DNA from: Nissolia schottii
Lineage: Eukaryota; Streptophyta; Magnoliopsida; Fabales; Fabaceae
NCBI GenBank assembly: GCA_003254905.1
Contig: QANU01031477.1
Span: 124,001 to 188,000 of the forward strand
DNA: 64,000 nucleotides
Direction: 5' to 3'
Shown here in pieces: positions 39,858-50,615 of this stretch. Made by a program: the position numbers and the translations under genes. The notes beneath the pieces are model-generated. The model saw only the letters and a program-made list of their open reading frames with translations. It was not told the DNA's origin and did no database searches. Each line of letters starts with the position of its first letter. The first letter of the stretch is position 1.

Positions 39858-40754
39858 TCACTTAGACTTTTTTTTAGTTATCATGTAATGTTTAAATATC
39901 TTCTAATCTTGATATTTGTATATCAAGAAGCATGATGACGTGCATTCATGCATGGGATGTTTGGAAAGAAGCAAAGTCATTCATGTACGTAAACTAGAAA
40001 ATAATGAATATTTCCTGGGCCCCAAACAAGTAACAAGTGATGGTCCTCACATGGAGTTGCACCGGAAAGTGTTATACCCTGTTATATAATCTCCTAAATG
40101 TTTCAACTGTGTAAGCTAAGCTGAATAAATGCGATCTTTCTTTTAATTTTTTTTTAAAAAGGTAACAATTTTTATTAGTTAATTCTTTTACACTACTCTT
40201 CTAACGTAAAAAATTAGAAGTTATTTTTTCTTCATAAAAGTATGTCTTATCTTAGAGAGTTAAATGTATATGTACTTAGTGGGTGAACTAATTATTTGAA
40301 ATGACATAAATGAGAAAATGTAAGGTTTAATATTTTGAGGGGGATAATAAACTTTATTTATTTTTTACAATGGGCACGCAAATATCATTTTTCTTTCACC
40401 ATCAAATAAGTATCTAAGAGGAGCCTTCTAAGTTAAGACAATGATGAATTGATGACCCCATAGTCTTTGAAGTATATATTAACAAAGCAAATATTCTTTT
40501 TAGGACTAGGATTTTAAAATGACATCAATTTATTTAGTATTAAAATAAATTGACATTAATTCAATTTTAACAGTTCAGATTTTGACATGTATAGTTTGTT
40601 TGACATCAATATTTTGATCTAGTGTAGAGGTTGTGAATTAAAAAAAGAAGAAGAAGAACAAGAAGGAGGAGGAGGAGAAAGTGATAGTTTTATTAATTTT
40701 AAAGCAAAATCCCTATATAGAGAGAAAGGAAGTGAAGAGAGCTAGAAAAGCGGC
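39858..40754. other. Upstream region of the bZIP gene
   Basis: AT-rich promoter-side sequence. A GAA/GGA-rich run lies at about 40644-40678. A TATA-like CCTATATAG at about 40712-40720 sits only about 35 bp before the ATG, which would give a very short leader if used. No other gene is seen. Confidence 0.45.
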
Positions 40755-42666
40755 ATGGCCAATACGGATCTGCCACGCGGCTGCTCCTCCTCTTCTTCTC
40801 CTCCGCAGTCGTACTCCATGGACGAACTCCTCAGCTCCATCTGCACCCCACAGCCTCACACAGATGACTCTCCCATGGACAATATCACGCTCGAGGCATT
40901 CCTCACCAAGGCCGGTGCCGTCACTCAAAACGACGTCGTCCCCGCACCTCCTCCTCCGTTCCCGGTGCCCGTACAAGGCTCCTCCTCCTCCTCCTCCGCC
41001 CTCATCGGAGGGAACGGAAAGAGGAGGGCCCTGGAGGAACCCCTCGATAAGGCCACCCTTCAGAGGCAGCGGCGCATGATCAAGAATCGCGAGTCTGCCG
41101 CCAGGTCCAGGGAACGCAAGCAGGTACCGTTCCCCCTTTTCTTCTTCTTTTCAATAATTTAATGAAGTTTCAGTTTGTGTTTTTATTTTTATTTTTATTT
41201 TTTAAATAAAAATGTTGATTTGATGCTTTGAAAAGTGAGGATTCGTCGGTAATGATGGGAACCTGCTTACTGTTTGTTTGGCTTTAGTGGGAATAGAAGG
41301 AAGGATAAAAGGGACTGAATTGAGCTTGACATTTTTCTATTTTTCTATTCTTTGAACTTTTGTCTGCTTTTTTCTGGCCACTCACTCGCAATGGGAATGG
41401 GAATTGTGTTGTTGTGGATTTCCTTGCGAAGAAAGCTGATCGGTGTGATGTTGTTCCTTCTATTACAGGCTTACACAACTGAGCTTGAGTTTTTGGTTCA
41501 CCAGCTGGAGACAGAGAATGCCCGGTTATTGAATGAAGAGGTGCCATTATTATTTGGGATTTATTCAGTATGATTTTTGCCGCTTTGGTCTTAGGATTTT
41601 AGCATATGATTTTTTGTTGGTGGAGTATGCATGAATGGATACTGTAATTTACATCCAACACTTTTTTGGTGATTCATCCTTCTATCGAGTTGTCTCTTTG
41701 GTGGCCTTTGACTAATGCCAGTTTAACACTTCCCTTGGTGGGTTAAACAGACTTCATGTGTGATTCACATGTTCTGTTTGAACCTTTGTTTATCCTTCTT
41801 GAAGATTTCTACGTTTGTTTGTTTGTTTGTTTGTTAGTTTTTGAAATATTGGGTCTGGAATGCAGGCTGATAAGAAGAGGCAGAGGTTCAATGAGGTATG
41901 TGATATATCTGCTCACTTTCTGGTAACTTAATTTTGCATGTTCTTGTATAGTTGATCTTATATAACTGAAACTGTCATGCGATGATATATGTCCATCAAA
42001 GAAGCCAAATTCCACTCTGGACAGAACACAATCATTATTTTCTTCTGATAGTTGTGGATTCAATGGCAGACTGAAAAAGCTTTGTCTTGACTGTGAAAAT
42101 GACAAGTGTAGGATAATCCTGCTAAACCATGTTTTCTAATATCAAAAACTGATTGGCTGTGGTGCTGTATAAAAATAGCCAATCAGTTTCCAAAGTACCA
42201 AAATACAACTTAACAAGTAACTACACTCTTTTTTTTTTTTTTTTTTTATTTTGGTTGAATTTGGAAATCAATAGTAGATTTAATAAAATTTATACATCCA
42301 TAGGAAAAAGGATCCACATAATTATTGCTGTAGATAGATCACATTTTTTCAGTTGCCTCTAATAACAAATACTACTTGATGACATAGTTCTTGCTGATTA
42401 CCAGTAATGTCCAACTTGTTTGTTGTTGATTCATTGCATCTTTTCCCATTCATCTTGGCCCATCATTGTGTTAAATAATTTAAAAGAAGTGTGGCAAGGG
42501 TCATGTGCCTTGCTTTTTAACTCATTCAAATCTTTCTGCATGCTGTTGTCAAAATCTTATGTATCTTCAAAATTATATGTTGCAGCTCATTGAGTGCATA
42601 ATTCCAGTTGTGGAGAAGCGTAAACCGAAAAGGCTTCTAAGAACGAGTTCAGTTCAATCATTGTGA
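40755..42666 (+). CDS. Group A bZIP transcription factor (ABI5/GBF4-like)
   Basis: This is a nuclear DNA-binding factor expected to bind ACGT-core (G-box/ABRE) sites in abscisic-acid or developmental signalling. Four exons (40755-41123, 41469-41540, 41866-41895, 42586-42666) join in frame to 183 residues. The motif NITLEAFLTKAG (about 43-54) is the family's conserved phosphorylation/activation motif. The basic region RMIKNRESAARSRERKQ ends at residue 123, exactly at the exon 1/2 border, and is followed by a leucine zipper (ELEFLVHQLETENARLL). The C-terminus RLLRTSSVQSL resembles the 14-3-3-binding tails of ABF and FD proteins but lacks their usual proline. The short length and missing N-terminal motifs suggest a GBF4/bZIP15-like or FD-like branch rather than full ABI5; which branch is uncertain. 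Confidence 0.9.
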
Positions 42667-44384
42667 TCTGTTTTGTCATCAAAACAGACAAGGTTTTGTT
42701 TGTGGCATGGTGCACTGTGTGTATATATATGAGGTGGACATGAACAAGAGGGAAAAAGGGGTTCGGAGTTATATATACACAACATTCATTGCTGGTTCTC
42801 GAGTTACATTGTATACAGAAAATTAGCTGCAACCAAATAATTCTCAGGTGATTTGGTTCAACCAGAAGGAACATGGTCGATCCATGGTGCAGGGTGGATT
42901 TTGCATTGGTAGGTCCTTGATAGGAAAGTTGGAATAAGATTTTTCTATTTTTTAATATTAATGAATGAGCCGCTTGATTTGGCGGTGACGGGGGAAGGAG
43001 AGGTGAGAGAGGAATCTAATAATGATGCTTAGATTTGATATGTGAATGGTACATTATTAAAAGATCACGTGTCACCGATTTTAAAAGGGCACGTGACTTC
43101 GGTCGTTATTTTTCATTCTTCTAATATATCTGTCAAATCTTCTGATATGGGTTTAAGGATCTCTCAATCAGATCATTCATACTTGTATGCTATGTAAGAT
43201 AGGACTCAACCTGATTGAAGTACGACATCCATGTTGCTGAAGATAATTATGCTTAAATGTTTTTGGAAATATATCATAACTATATCCGTAACTTATAAAC
43301 AAAAACTGTAGTAGATGGTGCATCTCATTTTCTCAAGTTGAGTTTTTCTTGTATAGTTGTAAGTGGAAATTAGAGGTGGAAAAAGGTTAAACTCTCTGGG
43401 ATGGGCTTTTGGTCTGAGATGGGTTTCTGGTCTAACATGTCTTGTTTAGCAAATAAGTTAGAACAAAAGTTCTTAAAATGTTTTTATTTATTTAAAAAGA
43501 TTGGACTATAAATAATTTTTTTTTTAAAACTGTTAGATTAGACCCAATAGCTAATCTGTTAAGTTATTGTTATTATTATTATTATTCTTATTATTATTTA
43601 CTAGTGTGCATTGATAGACACTTTATACTTGTCAAGTATTACACATGCACAACAAAAAAGAAAGAAAACAAAATGATAATGTTAATGATATTTAAAAAAA
43701 TTTTAAAAAATTAAAAAGAGATTATTTATTAATAAAAAAACCTGTCAAGACTATTTTTGGTAAAAAAATTTGTATATCAAGAGGAAGTTATTTCCTCTCG
43801 TCTTCTTTTTATATATATATATATATATGCATATATTAAATTATTAATATTATTATTATTTAGTATTATTTGTTAAGTTATTATTACTATTTATCAAAAA
43901 GAAAAAAATCCTACTAACGTGGAGTTGGTCATGGTGGTTTTGGACCTTAATCCTTTAACTAGTAGTCTCAAATTTTAGTCTTGTTAATGAAGGGGAAAAA
44001 AAAGACTTTCATTGGGAGATCTTTATCCCTTATGAAAGGGCCTTCAGTCGAGTCAAGTTCAATTAATTAGGTTCCTAATAATAGGGTCCGGATGTTAGTG
44101 GTTTAATTGAGACAAAAGTGTGTTGCAATGAGTAGATATTTTAAGTGGCAAGTGAGGGTAAAAGTGTCAAGTAATGAACATTTATTGTAAGTGATAATCA
44201 TCTATATATATTAACTAAATTATGAGTTTTTTTCACTACTATTAAAAATTAACTTATTTCATTAGCCCCACTAAATATTTTATAATTTATATTTTAACAT
44301 TCTCACACATCTCATATAAACATCATCCAAAATTAAAAATCAAAGTAAAAATTTGGAACTAAAATTTGAAATCGATTCTCTAAC
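42667..44384. other. bZIP 3' UTR, then AT-rich intergenic DNA
   Basis: The 3' UTR probably extends to about 42960. Two CACGTG G-boxes lie close together at about 43064-43069 and 43090-43095. Simple repeats follow: (TTA)n at about 43565-43600 and (TA)n at 43810-43828. No gene is supported. Confidence 0.45.
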
Positions 44385-45467
44385 ATAATTTTTTTAAAGC
44401 TTGTAATTAATCACAATCAAATCAAATCAAACATAATATATATTATTCTTAACACCCTCCCTCAAGCTAAAGCTCCATGAGCTTTCAGCTTGTCATAAAC
44501 GAATGTTGTTAAGGGAAAAAAAGAGTGGTGTTAAGGACTTGTCAGGAAAACATTGGGGACTGCACAGAGGCAGCAATAGGCAACATTGGAGACTGCACGG
44601 AGGCAGCGGTAGCTAACATCGGAGACTGCACGGAAGCAGCGATATGCAACATCAGAGACTACACAGAGGCAACGTTAGGCAACATGAATAATGGAGGAGT
44701 AGCGGCGGAGGTGGAGGTGGCAGAAACGAGATTGCTCACGGAGGGTGTCATGGCTCAAATACCATGTTAAACATCGTCGAAAAACAGATAAATGGGACAC
44801 CAAAAAATATAGAAGAAAGATAGATAATAGAGAAATCATAAATTATTCTTAACACCCTCCCTCAAGCTAAAGCTCCCCGAGCTTTAAGCTTGTCATAGTT
44901 CAACGGAGGGCTGAGTGGAGCGGAACCAACAAAACAGAGGCAACAAAGGTTGGGCAGAACCAGTGAAGGCAACAATGGCTGGGCGGAACCAGCGAAGGCA
45001 ACAACGGAGGCAACATCAGGAGTTGGGCAGAACCAACAAAGGCAACATCGAGAGCTAGACGGAACTAGCAAAGGCAACAACGATAGGCAACAATCGAGAC
45101 TACACGGAGACAGATTAAGTCAACATCAAGATTATGTGGAGGCGGTTAAGGGAAAAATTGGTGGAAGCGGGAATATGGGTTCAAGGTGGGAACCATGGCT
45201 CTGATACCATGTTGAACATCGTGGACTAACAGATAAATGGCACACCAGAAAATATCGGAGAAAGATAGATAACAGAGAAATAACAATTGTATTATTTGAG
45301 TTGTATTATCTGAGATTTGTTGTGTTTCTTTACATCGGAGGCTGAGCCTATTTATAGGCTGAAGACTCAACGGCCAAAACACAATGACCAAAAATAAATT
45401 ACAATCAATTTAAAAGATTATAATTAAATCAAATCAAATCATTTACAATCATAAATTATTCTTAACA
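44385..45467 (-). mobile_element. Tandem copia-type retrotransposon remnant: three LTR copies, two short internal regions
   Basis: An LTR 3' part ends TTATTCTTAACA at 44454, an internally deleted LTR occupies 44765-44854, and a full LTR occupies 45210-45467. The full LTR has TGTTGAACATC...TTCTTAACA borders and a TATA-like CCTATTTATAGG. After each of the first two LTRs comes CCCTCCCTCAAGCT, the complement of a copia polypurine tract. Before the second and third come GGCTC(A/T)(A/G)ATACCATG, the complement of the initiator-Met tRNA primer site. The internal regions (44455-44764 and 44855-45209) are non-coding and filled with short tandem repeats. The element lies on the minus strand. No gag-pol is present. 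Confidence 0.8.
44549..44680. repeat. 33-bp tandem repeat, four units, inside the copia remnant
   Basis: Units start at 44549, 44582, 44615 and 44648 with AACAT(T/C)GG(A/G)GACTGCAC, exact 33-bp spacing and few differences. On the plus strand the period encodes an 11-residue repeat (NIGDCTEAA..), but this is probably incidental. A related, looser GGCAACAA/GGAACCAGC repeat fills about 44925-45110. Confidence 0.9.
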
Positions 45468-46128
45468 TTAGGAATTTTCTAACAACAAAAACAAATACTA
45501 TTTAATATTTTTTTATAAAAGAAAGTATACATTTTAATACATTTTATTCAAAATTATTCTCACATACTTTAAAAAATAAAATTGTCAGTTAATTTATATG
45601 TTCAAGTTTATTATAAATGAACCGACAAACAGATATACTAATAAGGATAAAAATGACAAATAAAATTAGACACAAACGAAAAAAGCCACTAAGATTTGTC
45701 TAGAAATGAGAAATTTAAGTAGTATGCATGAAATTTTAAATTTAAACCTAATTAAATATGATTCAATAAAAAAGAAAAAAGAAGACCCAAAAGAAAAGTT
45801 ATTTCCTAATATCGCATTATTTTAATCAATAGACGGATAGATCATTGTTAGGTCCAAATGCTAATTTTTTGGTTGAAGGATTTGATTATCCAAACAAGTA
45901 AGTGGTTGCATTAGGCCTATTGGGCTTGGGCCATTTACTATTTCCCTTTTTTCCTTCCAAAACCATATTCTCCAACCGCTATTCGCAAAACGCAGCAGCC
46001 ACCACAGCACACGCAGAGTGCAGTAGCCACCACCGCCACTGCGTCCCAGCCACCACCCCGCACCTCCTTCCCCGGCAGCTCCTCCTCCACCTCCTCAACG
46101 AGCTCGATCGCAATCTCGCTGCTACAAC
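45468..46128 (+). promoter_or_regulatory. UTP11: UTP11 upstream region with tandem site II elements
   Basis: TGGGCT (45921-45926) is directly followed by TGGGCC (45927-45932), two site II motifs about 200 bp before the ATG. This is typical of genes for ribosome biogenesis and other proliferation functions bound by TCP factors. CT/CA-rich leader-like sequence runs from about 45950 to the ATG. Sequence between 45468 and 45900 shows nothing further. Confidence 0.65.
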
Positions 46129-49050
46129 ATGTCTTCCTTAAAGAACGCAATTCCCAGGCGTGCTCACAAAGAGCGCGCTCAACCGTAAGTCCCCCAAAAT
46201 CCCGTCTTTTCTCTTCCCCAACTTCGATTCTCTCGTTATAAATCGTGGGTCTGCTTCAATTTCTGAGTTTGATTTGATTTTCGCTAGGTCCTCGAGGAAA
46301 AAATTCGGCTTGCTTGAGAAGCACAAAGACTATGTTCAGCGTGCAAAAGCTTTCCACAAGAAAGAGGAGACTCTACGGGTAAAGTTTCAAATTTTGGTTT
46401 TTTGTTTTGTTCAAGTTCTGATTTTACATTGTTTAAGTTTTTTTTTTCCTTTCTATTTTTTGGTTTTAATGCATGTGTTGCCATTTTGCAGAAACTTAGG
46501 GAAAAAGCAGCAAACAGAAACCAAGATGAGTTTTACTTTAAGATGATCAAGACAAAAGTCGTTGATGGAGTTCATAAACCAGAGTATTAACTTGCTATTG
46601 CCTTTGATTTTTCTGTTGCTGATTCAATGTTCGTTTCTTTCTTGTGTTGCCTTGGTTATGGGTTTTGCATGTGTAGGAGTGATGCAAACAAGTACAGCCA
46701 AGAAGAACTTATGCTGATGAAGACACAGGATATAGGATATGTTCTTCAGAAGATTCAGAGTGAGAGAAAGGTGGAATAATGCATTGAACTAAGACTGTTG
46801 CTTTATTAGGGATTTGTGCAAAAATTGTAATTTAGATTTACTTGTGAATGTTTTGATGTCTCTTGCAGAAAATTGAAAAGCTAACTGCCACGCTGCACTG
46901 TATTGATAAACAGCCTTCAAACAAGCATGTTTTCTTTGCTGAGGACAGGTATGAGGTTGTTGAGCTATTACTGTATGACTAGCATGAGTTGGTTTTCTAT
47001 GGTGATATTATGTTTGATTGGCATACTTACTTTTGTGTGTTAAACCTTGTCTCTTTCTGGTTTTAATTTTATTATATGCAACAAAATAGAAGAGTTCAAC
47101 GCTCAGATTTGATGCATGATCTTTGTAAATGTTAAGAGGCCTTTACTTATCTACAATTTCAAATGCATACTGTAGTTTAGGCTTTAGCCAATGAACTCGA
47201 TTTGACTTTTGATGCTGGTTGAGGACAAAAGGTATGAGTTGGTGTACTTCAACATGAACAGGGCATTAGAAGTGCTGTAACTGTTAAAAAGGAGAAGCAT
47301 TTGATTAAATATGTTGTGAGAATACTGCATCCAGATAAGCATATTTTAGAATACCTAGGTCTCTTAAGGTGATGGTATCATCATTTATTAAGCCTATGGT
47401 TACAACTTCTTTCTGAGATGTAAAATGGATGATGCATTGCGTTGAATGTCACTGTGACTCTGATAAAAAGGACTTGGTCTGCAATTTCAAGTGGTTTCTT
47501 GTGCACTTAACTGTATATCTTTATCAAAAGGGTAAATCATGTTATTTTTAGGCTTACAAATCTGAACTAGTGTGCATGTGCTGTTCCAGATGTAGTCATG
47601 CTATAAGTCCCTTTATGTTATGATGCTATTTAATGGCGTCCATGTAGCTGATTCTACCTAGTGGGACAATGCTTGTTGTTATTGTTGTCATTTTTATCTA
47701 TTGATTGATGTGTTATTTTCCACCTTTGACCTGATTCTGTTCCTTCTTCAAGTTGTTATACTCTCCTTTCATTAAATATATTCTGAATGAATGGCTTTTT
47801 TAATCTGTTGCCCATTTACATGTAGGGACGAGGCAAAAGAGTTACAATCACAATATCCAAGAAGTGAAATTCCTCTTACTTTTGATGATATTCCTGCTAG
47901 CATTAAGAGGTATTGTCTTACATTGGCTTAAAAGATTCGGATTGATTCCTTTCTCATTTTTTCTTGATGTCTTGTGTGAGAATAAACATCCTGTACAATT
48001 TCACCTTTGAAGGCTTTTTATGGATTTGTTGTAGAAATAGTTTATCTGTTCTCTTCAGTGCACTTTAAGATTGTTAATTTTAGTAAACATCTACTAGCAA
48101 GTGCGAGATCCCAGATGTATTAGGTTTTGTACAGAAATGTGTCAGGTTAGTTGTAGTATTCATACATCTGCACCTCAGATTGCGTAGCTTTCTTTGTTCT
48201 TATATCAAAAGTTCTGTCTGTGATATTAATTCAGAAATAAGACTGAGACCTTTGCCCGAAGCCTCGATGGCAACCACCCCCCATTAGTTCTCTACTGTTG
48301 TGTTATATTGAAGCATTTCCATGTTGGGTTGAAACCGGTGTGTTGTCACTCAGGCAAAGGCAGGTTTATTTGTTTTATAATGTACTATCGACTGTTGTGT
48401 GATCTATCTCTTCTCACTTCTATTTGGAGTAAACCTTTAAATTCGTTCCTGGAGTTGTCAGCATCGGTCAAATTCGTCTCCAGGTTATGAAAATTGTCAT
48501 CCTAATTCTTGAAGTTGCTAAAAACTGGTTAAGTTAATCATTTGATATCAGTCAAATTAGTTCTTCTTTGGAATTAACTTGACCAACTTTTGGCAATCTC
48601 AGAGACTAATATTACCAATTCTATAACTTGGGGGATGAACTTGACTGAAGCTGGCAACCCTAGGGACGAATTTGATGGTTTACTCCTATTTGTTCTTTCT
48701 TGTCCTCCTGATTTCTGGCACCATGTTCCATGTATAATTGTTACAAAGATATTTTCTTTCATGCACAGGAAAACAGAAAGGTCCTACAGACAGATGGAAG
48801 CACTGAAGAGTAGACTCGGCCAGTTAGAGAAAGTCTACTCGGATATGACAATGCAGAAGGAGTTGCAGGTATTGACATTTTACGTGCCTTATCATAAACC
48901 TCTTTGACTCTTGCATTTTTAGAATGCTAAGAAAGGATTTTCCATACCTATGACCAGAAAGCTGGTAAGAAGCGCAAGCTACGGGAAAATGAGATTGTCT
49001 GTGCGACCACTAAACCAGTATACAAGTGGCGTGCTGAAAGAAAGCGTTGA
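46129..49050 (+). CDS. UTP11: UTP11-like small-subunit processome protein, complete
   Basis: This is a nucleolar U3 snoRNA-associated protein required for early 18S pre-rRNA cleavage. Eight exons (46129-46184, 46288-46378, 46492-46583, 46677-46770, 46869-46948, 47826-47909, 48769-48868, 48958-49050) join in frame to 229 residues, the normal family length. Family hallmarks are the start MSSLKNAIPRRAHKERAQ, then FGLLEKHKDYVQRAKAFHKK, REKAANRNQDEFYFKMIKTK, YVLQKIQSERKKIEKL, KHVFFAEDRDEAKEL and the basic end VYKWRAERKR. Coiled-coil-prone segments run through the middle. A MITE lies in intron 6. No damage is seen. Confidence 0.95.
48427..48685. mobile_element. Foldback MITE, 259 bp, in UTP11 intron 6
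   Basis: Two arms of about 110 bp are inverted copies of each other. The left begins GAGTAAACCTTTAAATTCGT and the right, read on minus, begins GAGTAAACCATCAAATTCGT. Direct repeats CTATTTG (7 bp, 48420-48426 and 48686-48692) flank it. The GAGTAAA end is shared with the 9-bp-duplication MITE at 27204, suggesting the MULE group, although only 7 bp of duplication is clear here. Confidence 0.8.
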
Positions 49051-50409
49051 ATGCCATGATAACACTTTTGGGCTTCTTGATTCTTTTTGAACAATACCAT
49101 TTAGCATAATGATTAAATACTTCTGGATTTGATGCTGGAGTTGGAAGCACAGAGCTTATGTCTAGCTGCATAGTTCAATCACTTCGTACGTGAAGCAAGC
49201 CAGGTGTGATCACTAGTGATGCCAATAGCTGTGGCTTTCTTATTAGAGATTCCTTGATCATGTAACAGTTAAATATTTTCCAATACTTAAGATTTTCTAC
49301 AACTAGATTAATATTTTATTAATACATCGAATTCAGGTTTCTGATGTTGTATCATGCGGTGTAGCTGTTGTTGTGGTATAGCCTTGTTCCTGGAAATGCT
49401 CTAAATATGGTTCCAGAACTAATAGAACTTATAAAGCCATACATACAATTCAAATATATACTGACAAAGCCACACATACAAACTGAGTTATATTTCTCGT
49501 ACTAGACAGAATCTTTGGGACCACTGTGTCAGTAATATTAACATGACACAGACAATACTACAAACCGTAGACAAAGTAACTATGCAAAGGCTCTGTGCAG
49601 GTACTATCTTTGAAACCAGCATCAAGTATAGAGATTAATAACCTTACGAATTTAATTTGCTTCATCATTGTTGTAAGAAAATATTGTTTGACTATGTACT
49701 GCTCTGTCTGATAAATTTGATACCCCGTGTAGTTATTAACATGGCCAAGCTTATTGTATAATGTGGCGACATAAGATTACATAATAATGTAAAATTATTT
49801 ATACAAATAATGTATAAAGACTAAACTATTTAAATTATTTATTAATATTTTCTACGTAATTTTAAACATTTGCTACTATTGTTGGTTAATTTTTTTTTTT
49901 TTATTCAATCCTTTTTTTACCTGGTATATCTCTGTCTGCTGATCTTTCATTTTTGTTTTGTTGTTCCCACGGATGTTTCTCATGGAAAATGATACTTATA
50001 CTATTGTAGTTACGAAAAGGTGTAGAGACAGGATGCCACCTATGGGACCCACAAGATATATAACGAATTTTATGATATATTAGGAGAGAAATAATAAGGT
50101 GTTTATATATTTTTATATGTACAAATAACGTTACTACGTTTCTCATGCATTATTTTTGTACACAGTTTGACTGATGTAAGAAAAGTATACTTTCAAACTA
50201 TTATTACATAAGTTTAAAATACAATAACTTTGGACTAGTGATCGCGTTATAAAAAAAGGAACTTTGGACTAGTGATGACGCGACATAGAATGTTTATTAG
50301 GTGAATACGTGCAGTTTCATGGGACGAAAGGGAAAGAAATTTTTTTTTTTTTCTTTTCTGTTTTGAAATGGAAGGAAAGGGAAAGCATTGAATTAATATT
50401 TAATCCACG

Positions 50410-50447
<38 letters not shown>

Positions 50448-50615
50448 TATATTAAAGACACACAAAGAAGATAGGCACTTTAGACCGTCACAGGCATTGG
50501 CATACATAAACAAACTATATATAATAATACGAAAATAAAACCACATCCTCGTGGCCTTGGCCTTGCTCCACGAAATAAACACTCATCATATAATCATATC
50601 ATATACATATGAATA
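49051..50615. other. Convergent intergenic region between UTP11 and the SWEET gene
   Basis: Holds the 3' UTRs of two convergent genes and AT-rich spacer. A (TA)n microsatellite occupies about 50411-50440. No gene or identifiable transposon is seen. Confidence 0.45.
50411..50440. repeat. (TA)n microsatellite
   Basis: About 15 uninterrupted AT units downstream of the SWEET stop codon. Confidence 0.9.

Noticed and set aside
44862..45204. Repetitive frames on both strands in the copia remnant
   Set aside because: Products of the tandem repeats in a non-coding internal region; no start context or homology.
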